The notes under the pieces were generated by a model, which saw only the letters and a program-made list of their open reading frames with translations, was not told the origin of the DNA and made no database searches. DNA of 20,659 nt from a virus: the IMG/VR virus record IMGVR_UViG_3300047463_000283, positions 1 to 20,659 of that record; one strand, 5' to 3'. The position numbers and the translations under genes are program-made. Position 1 is the stretch's first letter. Each line of letters begins with the position of its first letter. Below, in pieces: positions 7,670-15,000 of this stretch.

Positions 7670-7677
7670 TATTTAAA
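7670..7677 (-). promoter_or_regulatory. Late-type box TTTAAATA, leaderless spacing
   Basis: TTTAAATA on the minus strand, one mismatch from TATAAATA, between the gp4 stop (7678-7680) and the terS ATG (7664). The five intervening bases are CCTTT. T4 late transcription starts about six bases after the box, which is the A of the ATG. No Shine-Dalgarno is present. Confidence 0.45.
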
Positions 7678-8124
7678 TTATTTCTTGCGACGTTGTGTTC
7701 CTTTGGTCACAAATATTTGGTCTTCTGTAAGAACACGGAAATTTATGCCATTTTTCTTACACCATGTCATGGCAGCAGCCCATTTGGCAGTGTTGAGAAC
7801 CAGTGCTGCTTTGTCACGCTTGCTTCTGGCATTTTCTGCAATTGCTTCTTTAGCAGGTTTGACTTCAATTAACTCGGCTTTTTGCTGACCACGTTTGTCC
7901 TTGTAAACAATTAAAAAATCCGGTATATACTGGTGCATTCTGCCATCAAGTGGGCTTTTGTAAGGTATTGCAACACTTTCACTGGCCCAGTTGATTACAT
8001 ATGGATGCTGGTCCAGTAACATCATGACCCGCAATTCCCAAGAACTTCTATAAACTGGCACAGATTTTCCTACAATTTTCTGTGGATTTTTGGGTATAAA
8101 TTCACCCTGAGAAAATTTACTCAT
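7678..8124 (-). CDS. 4: Head completion protein gp4-like, TnsA-type nuclease fold
   Basis: 148 residues, matching the T4 gp4 (gp50) head-completion family. The sequence shows a PD-(D/E)xK nuclease core of the TnsA type: E30 in YRSSWE, D69 in YIPDF, and E87-x-K89 in IEVKP, with AIPY and HQYIPDF strands as in TnsA N-terminal domains. In T4, gp4 acts late in head maturation, before tail joining; a DNA-trimming role is inferred from the fold. The start overlaps the stop of the upstream 157-aa gene by four bases (ATGA), so translation is coupled. The C terminus is basic (TQRRKK). All catalytic positions appear intact. Confidence 0.88.
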   Translation of the reverse strand: MSKFSQGEFIPKNPQKIVGKSVPVYRSSWELRVMMLLDQHPYVINWASESVAIPYKSPLDGRMHQYIPDFLIVYKDKRGQQKAELIEVKPAKEAIAENARSKRDKAALVLNTAKWAAAMTWCKKNGINFRVLTEDQIFVTKGTQRRKK

Positions 8125-8594
8125 GGCTGATCTGTGAGTGCGGCTGCTATACTACCACGTAATATTTGGTTATTAAACCATACTGGATTGGGGTTTATTG
8201 TTGCTACACCCAGTTGTGCACCAAGAGGTGCCAGAGTATTATATGCCTTTATAAAGGCTTTTGTGACACCATTTTCATTGAACAAATCAGATATAGGCAC
8301 ACCCTGTGTAGAATTAATATATGCTGCAACACTGGCGATTGAATCAACCAATTCTACTGGGACATTTGTCTTGGCAAAATATCCTTTTGCCAGATCCAAT
8401 GATGCTGCGGACAATTTAGGATTGTTGGATTTAATAGGATTATTCAACAACGCCGAGGTTACTGGCGGTAAATTTAATACTGCACCAGTTGCAGTATTGG
8501 TATATTGATATGATGATCCACGTGTGGTGATTGCGATTTGACCACTTTGTTTCGCTATCTGTTGCTTGATTGTTTGGGCTGTAAAATTTACCAC
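8121..8594 (-). CDS. Uncharacterised small structural-type protein (157 aa)
   Basis: Not recognised. The sequence is polar and Ala/Asn/Thr-rich without charged clusters, membrane segments or signal peptide, as is common for tail or baseplate proteins. N terminus TAQTIKQQIAKQSGQ looks helical; the C-terminal half has an AFIKAYNTLAPLGAQLG helix-turn stretch. The start is GTG at 8594 with AAGGAA about six bases upstream; no ATG is available nearby. The 3' end overlaps gp4 by four bases. It sits between the 340-aa tube-family gene and gp4, so a tail or connector role is plausible but unproven. Confidence 0.82.
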   Translation of the reverse strand: MVNFTAQTIKQQIAKQSGQIAITTRGSSYQYTNTATGAVLNLPPVTSALLNNPIKSNNPKLSAASLDLAKGYFAKTNVPVELVDSIASVAAYINSTQGVPISDLFNENGVTKAFIKAYNTLAPLGAQLGVATINPNPVWFNNQILRGSIAAALTDQP

Positions 8595-8618
8595 AAGTCA
8601 TTCCTTATATTGTTGTAT

Positions 8619-9641
8619 TTAAAAATAAACTGGTTGTCCTCCAACAGAACTTGTATCTGCTGCTGGAGTGGGTAAATTTGCTCCCGGTGCAACACTTGCA
8701 TCTTGCGGAGAGTTATCTGTTAGTGAATTTTGTGAAGTTGTAGCGGTTGTAACTGCGTTGGGATTGGTAATATTATTTGTATCCACAAGTGTTTGTGGTG
8801 AACTGCTTTGAGCAGGCTGCTGAGTTGATAAAAAGATCCTTGGATAAGCAGATGGGATTGGGTCGGGTGCATCTCCTGGTGGATTTATATAGTCGTCTGC
8901 ATTAAATCCAAATCTTGACATAAATCCCAGTGATTCATTTGTAATAGGTTGAGCATAAGCAAGATATCTAATGGCTTCGTACTTAAATTGTATATTGAGT
9001 TCGTCCAAATCATTGGAACTGTAGTCATAACTTTGCCAGTCTATTGTTGTTATTTTTGGGTTTACATACTCCCATGCTGTATATGTGTTTGCAAACAATG
9101 AATAAACTATTATTCCTGTAAAAAAATGGTTTTCTTTATCCACTAGGGGTTGAAATCCCCACCCAGTGTCCCAATTCATCTGCGGTTCATATGGAGATTT
9201 AGTATAAGGGGCTGGGGGACTGGCATCATTTAAAGAATCATTTGCTTTTAATCTACTATCAGCAAAATAAAAGGTAAAATAATCAATCCAGGTTGCTAGG
9301 ACACTATTGTCAACGGTATCATGAAGTTTAACAGATGCCTCACTGTATTCAACTCTTTTATATATTAAAACTTTTTTATTATATTGATTTAGTTCCTCAG
9401 TTTGTAGTTGAATTTTTGGTTTATCTATAGTTTTGACCTTGAAAGACAACCCTCTATCACTGAAGTAATTGTTTAGATTGGCATTGCTTTCTATCATAGA
9501 TTTTGCCTGGGCACTGGGAACAAACTGAACATAGAATTCAAATTTGTACCTGGGCACACTTTGCATTATGCTGCCAGGAGAATTTACTCCAAATACACGA
9601 GAGGCTATTTGTGGACTACGTAATGAAACAGTTTCACTCAT
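8619..9641 (-). CDS. Second tail-tube-family (gp19/gp54-like) structural protein
   Basis: 340 residues. Residues about 28-245 resemble the T4 tail-tube fold seen in gp19 and the tube-initiator proteins gp48/gp54: a strand opening (PRYKFEFYVQF), the segment LSFKVKTIDKPKIQLQTEE, then NQYNKKVLIYKRVEYSEASV, then HDTVDNSVLATWIDYFTFYF. Residues about 260-340 are a Pro/Ser/Thr/Asn-rich tail, probably disordered. It lies just downstream of gp19 behind a terminator and has its own late box CATAAATA. The box is five bases before ATG with no Shine-Dalgarno, so the mRNA may be leaderless. Whether it is the tube initiator, a tube-interacting adaptor or another baseplate protein cannot be decided here. Confidence 0.85.
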   Translation of the reverse strand: MSETVSLRSPQIASRVFGVNSPGSIMQSVPRYKFEFYVQFVPSAQAKSMIESNANLNNYFSDRGLSFKVKTIDKPKIQLQTEELNQYNKKVLIYKRVEYSEASVKLHDTVDNSVLATWIDYFTFYFADSRLKANDSLNDASPPAPYTKSPYEPQMNWDTGWGFQPLVDKENHFFTGIIVYSLFANTYTAWEYVNPKITTIDWQSYDYSSNDLDELNIQFKYEAIRYLAYAQPITNESLGFMSRFGFNADDYINPPGDAPDPIPSAYPRIFLSTQQPAQSSSPQTLVDTNNITNPNAVTTATTSQNSLTDNSPQDASVAPGANLPTPAADTSSVGGQPVYF

Positions 9642-9646
9642 GGTAA

Positions 9647-9654
9647 TATTTATG
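9647..9654 (-). promoter_or_regulatory. Late-type box CATAAATA, leaderless spacing
   Basis: CATAAATA on the minus strand between the terminator (9659-9685) and the ATG at 9641. The spacer is TTACC, five bases. Predicted transcription start is the A of the start codon. No Shine-Dalgarno lies upstream of the ATG. Confidence 0.6.
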
Positions 9655-9658
9655 CATT

Positions 9659-9685
9659 AAAAAAGCGGTGACTAGCACCGCTTTT
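9659..9685 (-). terminator. Rho-independent terminator after gp19
   Basis: 10-bp stem AAAAGCGGTG / CACCGCTTTT (arms 9661-9670 and 9676-9685) with a five-base loop. Read leftward, the descending arm continues into six Ts. It ends the gp19 transcript 38 bases past its stop and insulates the next late promoter, which follows at once. Confidence 0.9.
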
Positions 9686-9722
9686 GTTGACAGAAAAAGA
9701 GAATCTATGCTTAGATCTATTT

Positions 9723-10358
9723 TTAGCCGCCTATTTGATTGCCGCCAAGATTCTGCTGAATATCTTGGTGAGAATCTAGGGAATTATAGTTTACGATTTG
9801 TTGTGCATTATCAAACTTGATTGTAAGTGTTAGCTGTACTGCATCTGAACTTGCGTAGTCAAGACTATCATATGCAACCTGTTGTATGAAGCAACCTTCA
9901 AGATACCATTTTTCCAGTATTGCAGAGTTATTACCACCGCTAGTTCCATCAAGGGTATTGATATCCATTTCAAACTTATAGTTGACACCTGCTGGGGCTG
10001 CACTTTGACTCAGGTGATTCATTTGTTTTTGGACCTGATTATTGACTTCATAAGTCACCAAGTTTGTAATATCATCACGTAATACAAGTTCTATTTCGCC
10101 CCACTCGGGTTTTTGGGCAATGTACATGATGTTATTGTAACTATGAATCGGTGTATTGTTGAAATTCAAAGTTGGTCGCCCACATGTAACTACCTGTTGT
10201 GTAAGAAAAAATGGGGCACCAGGGTTTACGCCAAAATGTGTGAATGTAATTTGAAATCTGTGTTTTAGTTTGGGCATCAAAAGCCCAATGCCAGGACCAG
10301 TGCCGTCTGGGCCGATTGGCACACCGAATTGATTAAGAGTTGTAATTGTTCCACTCAT
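9723..10358 (-). CDS. 19: Tail tube protein gp19
   Basis: 211 residues. It forms the inner tube of the contractile tail through which DNA passes. The family is shown by the LKHRFQITFTHFG strand near residue 31, the central IAQKPEWGEIELVLRDD segment, and the conserved C-terminal pattern LEKWYLEGCFIQQVAYDSLD followed by YASSDAVQLTLTIKFDNA. T4 gp19 is 163 residues; the extra length is an N-terminal Gly/Pro-rich arm and a Gln/Gly-rich tail. The start has AAAGGAG eight bases upstream and a late box GATAAATA at 10390-10383. The Shine-Dalgarno lies in the loop of an 8-bp inverted repeat. A strong terminator follows. In T4 this gene directly follows gene 18; here a four-gene cassette lies between them. 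Confidence 0.95.
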   Translation of the reverse strand: MSGTITTLNQFGVPIGPDGTGPGIGLLMPKLKHRFQITFTHFGVNPGAPFFLTQQVVTCGRPTLNFNNTPIHSYNNIMYIAQKPEWGEIELVLRDDITNLVTYEVNNQVQKQMNHLSQSAAPAGVNYKFEMDINTLDGTSGGNNSAILEKWYLEGCFIQQVAYDSLDYASSDAVQLTLTIKFDNAQQIVNYNSLDSHQDIQQNLGGNQIGG

Positions 10359-10383
10359 AGTTTTACTCCTTTGCTGTAAAACT
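10359..10383 (-). promoter_or_regulatory. Inverted repeat holding the gp19 Shine-Dalgarno in its loop
   Basis: AGTTTTAC (10359-10366) and GTAAAACT (10376-10383) form a perfect 8-bp stem; the nine-base loop reads AGCAAAGGA on the message strand, most of the Shine-Dalgarno. A transcript started at the late box (about 10377) lacks most of the 5' arm, so only read-through messages from upstream would fold. Confidence 0.45.
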
Positions 10384-10390
10384 ATTTATC
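10383..10390 (-). promoter_or_regulatory. Late-type promoter box GATAAATA for gp19
   Basis: GATAAATA on the minus strand, 24 bases before the gp19 ATG. Predicted transcription start about 10377, leaving a 19-base leader with AAAGGAG. Confidence 0.65.
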
Positions 10391-10415
10391 AAATTTATTT
10401 TTTTCTAGAATATGG

Positions 10416-10946
10416 TTATGCAGGACAGCATACTAAATGAATTCTAGGTTCCCATCCACCATTAAACACAAAATGCTCTCTAGTTGTATCAACTTTATAC
10501 CAGTAGCCATTTGCTGGTATATGATAGCACATGGCTCTCACAGGACTGTGATTGAAGCATTCTCCGAATATTGCACTTATGTTAGTTTGTAGCACTAGAT
10601 GATAACGTGGTTGATGGTCATAATGCATACTCAACCCTTGTTTTGGACCTGCTAGCATAAATCTAATCCGCCCCCAAGATATGTTTTCCTGTTTTGCCAG
10701 ATTTAGCAATATTTCCTTTGTATATTCTGGACAATCGGCATTCCATTGTGAGAAAAGTAGTTCTTCTTGTTTGTTTGGTAGACCTCCCACAGAATCTTTC
10801 CAAGGGTTTTCGCATAGGTCTCTGTGTCGCAATCCTATTTGTCTATCAGGTTCCCAGGTACAATGATTATTCAAAATATAATCCAGATCATCTCGCACTC
10901 GTTGAATGTCCACATGATAATCTAACTTTTGAATAAATTCGTTCAT
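10416..10946 (-). CDS. 2-oxoglutarate/Fe(II) oxygenase-like protein (Asp/Asn hydroxylase type)
   Basis: 176 residues. The double-stranded beta-helix iron site is visible: H108-Y-D110 in LSMHYDH, distal H158 in REHFVFNGGW, and R168 in PRIHLV for 2-oxoglutarate. The pattern PRYHLVLQTN and NGGWEPRIHLV matches phage and cyanophage proteins grouped with aspartyl/asparaginyl beta-hydroxylases. Such enzymes hydroxylate protein side chains or small molecules; the substrate here is unknown. ATG overlaps the stop of the methyltransferase-like gene by four bases, indicating coupling. The pair sits between sheath and tube genes, so a virion protein could be a target, but this is speculation. Confidence 0.85.
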   Translation of the reverse strand: MNEFIQKLDYHVDIQRVRDDLDYILNNHCTWEPDRQIGLRHRDLCENPWKDSVGGLPNKQEELLFSQWNADCPEYTKEILLNLAKQENISWGRIRFMLAGPKQGLSMHYDHQPRYHLVLQTNISAIFGECFNHSPVRAMCYHIPANGYWYKVDTTREHFVFNGGWEPRIHLVCCPA

Positions 10947-11509
10947 CTCTTGTTACCTATTAACATAAATCTGGAAAATTTCCAATCTGGATAAACAAAA
11001 TCTAAAGTTCCTCTATAATCCAGGTCTAAGTCATAAAACTTGGAAAATTTTTCACATGAATCAAAGCAAAAGCAATGGTCATCATGTTGCATATTATTGC
11101 TCTGTAATAGTAATTTGGTCCCTGATGGTATACTAGTGAACCATTCTTGTGAATCAAAATGTTCTGTACTACAATTAATTATTAAATCGGGTTTTTCTTT
11201 GTCAAACTCTAGATTATTGCAATCAGCCGTAACTGCTTTGAATTTCCATGATTGCCAAACCCAATTTTCAAGCAAGGAATCAGCAATACTCTCACAATCA
11301 GGATTTATGTCAAAACTCCTGATGTGTTTTACAGGAAATTTTTCCCTAGATAGTAAAAGTAATGATGCTAAACCATACCAACCCCCATATACCCAGATAA
11401 TTTGGGGTCTATGAATATCCAGGTTTTCTAATTCTCTGCAAAGCCATAATTTACTGCTTATTTGTCCACTACTGAAAGAATCAGGGTCTACATTTAAGTT
11501 TCTATGCAT
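10943..11509 (-). CDS. Class I SAM-dependent methyltransferase-like protein
   Basis: 188 residues from the chosen start. The Rossmann-type layout is visible: a first strand and Gly-rich loop (IIWVYGGWYGLAS), an acidic end of strand two (IRSFDINPDCESIAD), a D-N pair after strand three (VTADCNNLEF), and DLIINCSTEHFD at motif IV. The glycine motif is degenerate (GGWYG), as in several phage proteins of this type. The substrate is unknown. ATG at 11509-11507 is chosen because it overlaps the upstream stop (ATGCATAG) and fits MHRNLN...SSGQISSKLWLC as a natural N terminus. The open frame extends to a GTG at 11563, which would overlap the upstream gene by 62 bases; Shine-Dalgarno evidence is weak for either. 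Confidence 0.78.
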   Translation of the reverse strand: MHRNLNVDPDSFSSGQISSKLWLCRELENLDIHRPQIIWVYGGWYGLASLLLLSREKFPVKHIRSFDINPDCESIADSLLENWVWQSWKFKAVTADCNNLEFDKEKPDLIINCSTEHFDSQEWFTSIPSGTKLLLQSNNMQHDDHCFCFDSCEKFSKFYDLDLDYRGTLDFVYPDWKFSRFMLIGNKR

Positions 11510-11789
11510 TACCGATCTGCCCATATGTGATACTTGCCATTTTTTCTGTTGCCTCCAATACACTTTTACTCGCCAAATGTAACGCTAATTTATTCCAATT
11601 TTCTTGAAGGTTTTCTGGACTATGTGCTAAAAAAAGACCTAAATTTTTTGACAGTGCAGATATAATTAATTGTAAAGCCGTATCTTGGTCCAGATACTTT
11701 AATGATGTTGAATAACATGACATCACACTTTCATAAATTATGGTAATGAATTGATTTTCAAAATTTTCAGTAACATGCATTTCAGTCAT
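11502..11789 (-). CDS. Small helical protein of unknown function (95 aa)
   Basis: Not recognised. Predicted by eye to be all helical, with two amphipathic stretches (DQDTALQLIISALSKNLGLF and ENLQENWNKLALHLASKS). It has no membrane segment or metal motif. ATG at 11789 overlaps the stop of the preceding small gene by eight bases (ATGACTGA), and its own stop overlaps the methyltransferase-like start, so it is part of a coupled four-gene unit. A weak GAGAAAGA precedes the ATG. It may be a partner or adaptor for the enzymes downstream. Confidence 0.7.
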   Translation of the reverse strand: MTEMHVTENFENQFITIIYESVMSCYSTSLKYLDQDTALQLIISALSKNLGLFLAHSPENLQENWNKLALHLASKSVLEATEKMASITYGQIGNA

Positions 11790-11988
11790 TTTTGTCTTTC
11801 TCTGTATTACTGAATAAACTTGTCAAAATATCGTTTTCATTAAAATTTTGGCAATAATTTACGTTCAACCATTCTTCAACCTCCAAACAGGTGCGTTTGC
11901 CTGCTGCTACTAGCCGGAGCATTTGTATAGCCTCCTCCAACTGTAATTGCAAAGTTTGAGAAGAATTCATGACTTTGGTTTTATACAT
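11782..11988 (-). CDS. Small protein of unknown function (68 aa), first of a four-gene cassette
   Basis: Not recognised. Residues 7-55 look helical (TLQLQLEEAIQMLRLVAAGK), followed by a short Cys-containing segment (TCLEVEEW) and an acidic tail. The frame is open to a TTG at 12024, but that codon abuts the terminator stem and has no ribosome site, so ATG at 11988 is preferred; ATG at 11971 is a further option. A GATAAT -10-like hexamer at 12000-11995 would start transcription at about the A of ATG 11988. It overlaps the next gene by eight bases. Confidence 0.6.
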   Translation of the reverse strand: MYKTKVMNSSQTLQLQLEEAIQMLRLVAAGKRTCLEVEEWLNVNYCQNFNENDILTSLFSNTEKDKND

Positions 11989-11994
11989 CCATAA

Positions 11995-12024
11995 ATTATC
12001 AACAAATGGAAATCGTTTATGCAA
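11995..12024 (-). promoter_or_regulatory. Possible sigma70-like promoter for the four-gene cassette
   Basis: On the minus strand, TTGCAT (12024-12019) and GATAAT (12000-11995) are 18 bases apart. The -10 is a 5/6 match, the -35 is weak. It lies right after the sheath terminator, where a new promoter is needed. No late box is visible for this cassette. Confidence 0.3.
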
Positions 12025-12025
12025 T

Positions 12026-12053
12026 AAAAAAGGGGGCTTTCGCCCCCTTTTTT
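12026..12053 (-). terminator. Rho-independent terminator after the sheath gene
   Basis: AAAAAAGGGGGC (12026-12037) and GCCCCCTTTTTT (12042-12053) form a perfect 12-bp stem with a four-base loop and T-runs on both strands. It begins three bases after the gp18 stop. It should strongly insulate the abundant sheath message from the cassette downstream. Confidence 0.95.
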
Positions 12054-12055
12054 AG

Positions 12056-15000
12056 TTAACCTCCCTTGGGCAGGGTTGCTCCAGTTGCCATAACTCTTAC
12101 TGGAATATATATAAATTCAATCGATTTTTCAGGTTGAATTGCTATATCAATCCAGAGTTGATTGGCATCTATTCTAACAGGAGTATTATTGCTGCTATCA
12201 CAGATCACGGAGAAATCATATAGAGCACGCAAACCTACAAGTCCGTTTAGATAGCCCTTGAACACTGCTGTTACATTTGTTCTTGTTTGAGTGTCATTTT
12301 GTTCAAACAAGAATGGTTGTGCTAACTGATTAAGATGCCAAGAAAGATATGCACAGAGACGTGCAACATTTACACGGTCAAGAGCAGTTGCAATTGGGTC
12401 TAGGGTTTTTTGACCAAATACAACTAGTCCACGACCCGGCATGTATGCGATAGGATTAATGCTATTTGCATAAAGCACATCGCGTTGTCCCTGGGTCAGC
12501 TTTACTGGAACATAATATCCAGATGAATCTAGATATCCAACACTACTAACAACACTGACAAGTCCTCTGGTAAATCCTGCTGGTGCAAACCATGGATATG
12601 CCACTGAGTCGTTATAGGCAATGGTTGTCAAGGCAACTAAACTTGGGGGCACCAACACATCTGTACCTTGTAGATCCTGGGTTAGTCCCCATGGATACCA
12701 TAGTCCCATATATGGGCTATGGGTAATTAGTCCATCTGGTCCATTTTCAGCAACATCAGCTGCATTGGTTGCCCAATTCTGAATTGCTGTTCCAGTTGGT
12801 ACCAGTGTGCTTGGAGTGTCACCGATGACAAATGCGACATTATTGATATCTACATTTAATTGTACCATTTGTGCGATACATTCTGGATAACCAGGAGCAG
12901 ATATAAGTGAATAATAGTTATCTTGTGCACGAATATCCTGATTGGTTTCAAATGCACTGTTCATAGCAGCAACAACCACTGCTCGTTGAGCAGCAGGACC
13001 CATGTATGCAACACCATTAGGAGCATTGCCACTGAATGTTACCCATGTGTCTGTTGGATAAGCAGTACCAAGATTTTGTGGGAATGCACTAACAGTCCAC
13101 TTCTTAACGTTATAAGTACTGTAACGTGTGTTGAAAAGTAACATATAGGGAGGATACAGTAGTGGATCAGGGGCATCTGGATCTAGAACTGGTGCAGATT
13201 GACCTACAGTTCTATTCATAGCGGCGGGCACTTGACTCCCACTTGTAGTACCATCAGCAGTATAACGAGCATCTGCAAATATTATTCCTGCACTGGATGC
13301 ATGGTCGGTGTTATCAATTTGAATCCAAGATGCAGTAGATGCATTATATCTACTAATCTGTGGATATGGCTTCATATCAGTATTGATCCAAAGGTCATAA
13401 TCACTCAGTGGTGAACCTGTACTTTGAGTCAATGGAATTGCTGAACTTAGGATTGGTCCATTTGGATCAGTTCCAGGATACAAATTGCCGTAACATTGCC
13501 ACACAGTTCCTGTATTGACAAGTATATCTGCTCGCAATTCAGTATTATACCAAAGTGTACCATCGGATGGAGGACCAGCAGGTTCACTGATACTGGATAC
13601 ATATTGCAAATTCATCCACTGGAAACCATCCCAGTAATTTAGAAGTACATTTGCAGTGACAGGCATATCATCGTAATAATTATATTGACCGTAGATACTA
13701 CCATAGGCTTTTAAAGCACCAAAGGCCGTATCAGCAGCACTATCACCGGTATACAGTGGTATATTTCCTGTATTAGGTGTAGAGTTTTGACTTACCCACT
13801 CACCACTTTCATATCTCTTCACTACAAGATTGACGCCGTTTCCAGCAGGTGTAGTATTGATCCAGACATTTTCTGCTTTTAGAGCAGACAGTGAAGATGG
13901 TACAGTTAGGGTCGGAGCATAGCCTTGATAGACCATTCCTCGCCCGAATGTCGTACCAGTAGCAATACCTGCTGTTTTTAATGGAGTGCCTGACAAGTCA
14001 GCAAGTGAAAATGCAGTTCCGTTTGTGTTTGTGATCACAAGTTGATTTGAACTGTTTGTTGAAGCAACAATCGGACCACTTGGGAAAGCAACAGTATTGA
14101 TTTGCTGTACCAGCTGTGCTAGGGTTGCGTAGTTAATAGATGGACTGAGTGATGCTGGAACATGAACAGTTACTGGACTTTGACCAGGAATTGTCACACT
14201 AAAGCTGTTACTTGTTAAGAATCCAGATGTCAGTGCAAATGTTGCACCCGTACCTGAACCACCAGATACACTCACAGTACCAACTGGGTATACGGTATAA
14301 TTACCAGCAACAGCCACGTTTGTTGTATTAACACCCCAAACAATTGTAAATGTTGCATTTTGTCCAACACCACTTGTTGCGCTTACTGGTACATCGGAAG
14401 TTGGTGCAGTAAGCCCCGTGTACTGACCGTTTTGAATTATATTAACAGATTCAATTGCACCATTGTTGATTGCTTCAACCACAGCAACTATTGTGGTTGT
14501 GTAATTGGAATCAGATATCCCAAATGTAATAGTATCGTTTACTCGGTATCCAGTTCCAGAAGCACCACCAGTTGGCACCAAACTTACAGCTTCTAGGCTT
14601 TGGACTGAAAGTTGAGTTGCAGTTGAATGGGTTCCGCCAATAACTGTCAAAGTATCTCCAACAACATATCCAGACCCAGGAGCAATAACCCCGGCAGACT
14701 GAGTGAGAAGAGTTGCGGCAACAAATGTAGGTTGACTTGCGGTTCCTGTGACAGATGCCCAATATGTATTGGTTGTTGGAATGCCAGCAAGTGCAAGTGT
14801 TGTCCCTACACCGTTTTGGTCGGTGAGGTCCTGTAGTTTAACAGATGTTGCATCATAATTTGTTAGTGTGAGATATTTTGATGCTCCATTAACTGTAATG
14901 GTAGCAATTGTGTTTGTACTTGCAAGAGCAGTATTAATTGTACTTACTAATCCAGGAAGAGATGTATCTCCAACTGTAACGGTAATGGGTGATGCGTTAT

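Noticed and set aside
12923-14836. Cys/Ser/Thr-rich open frames on both strands within the sheath gene
   Set aside because: The sheath repeats have biased Thr/Val/Gly codons that leave other frames open by chance; these frames show no motifs or initiation sites.
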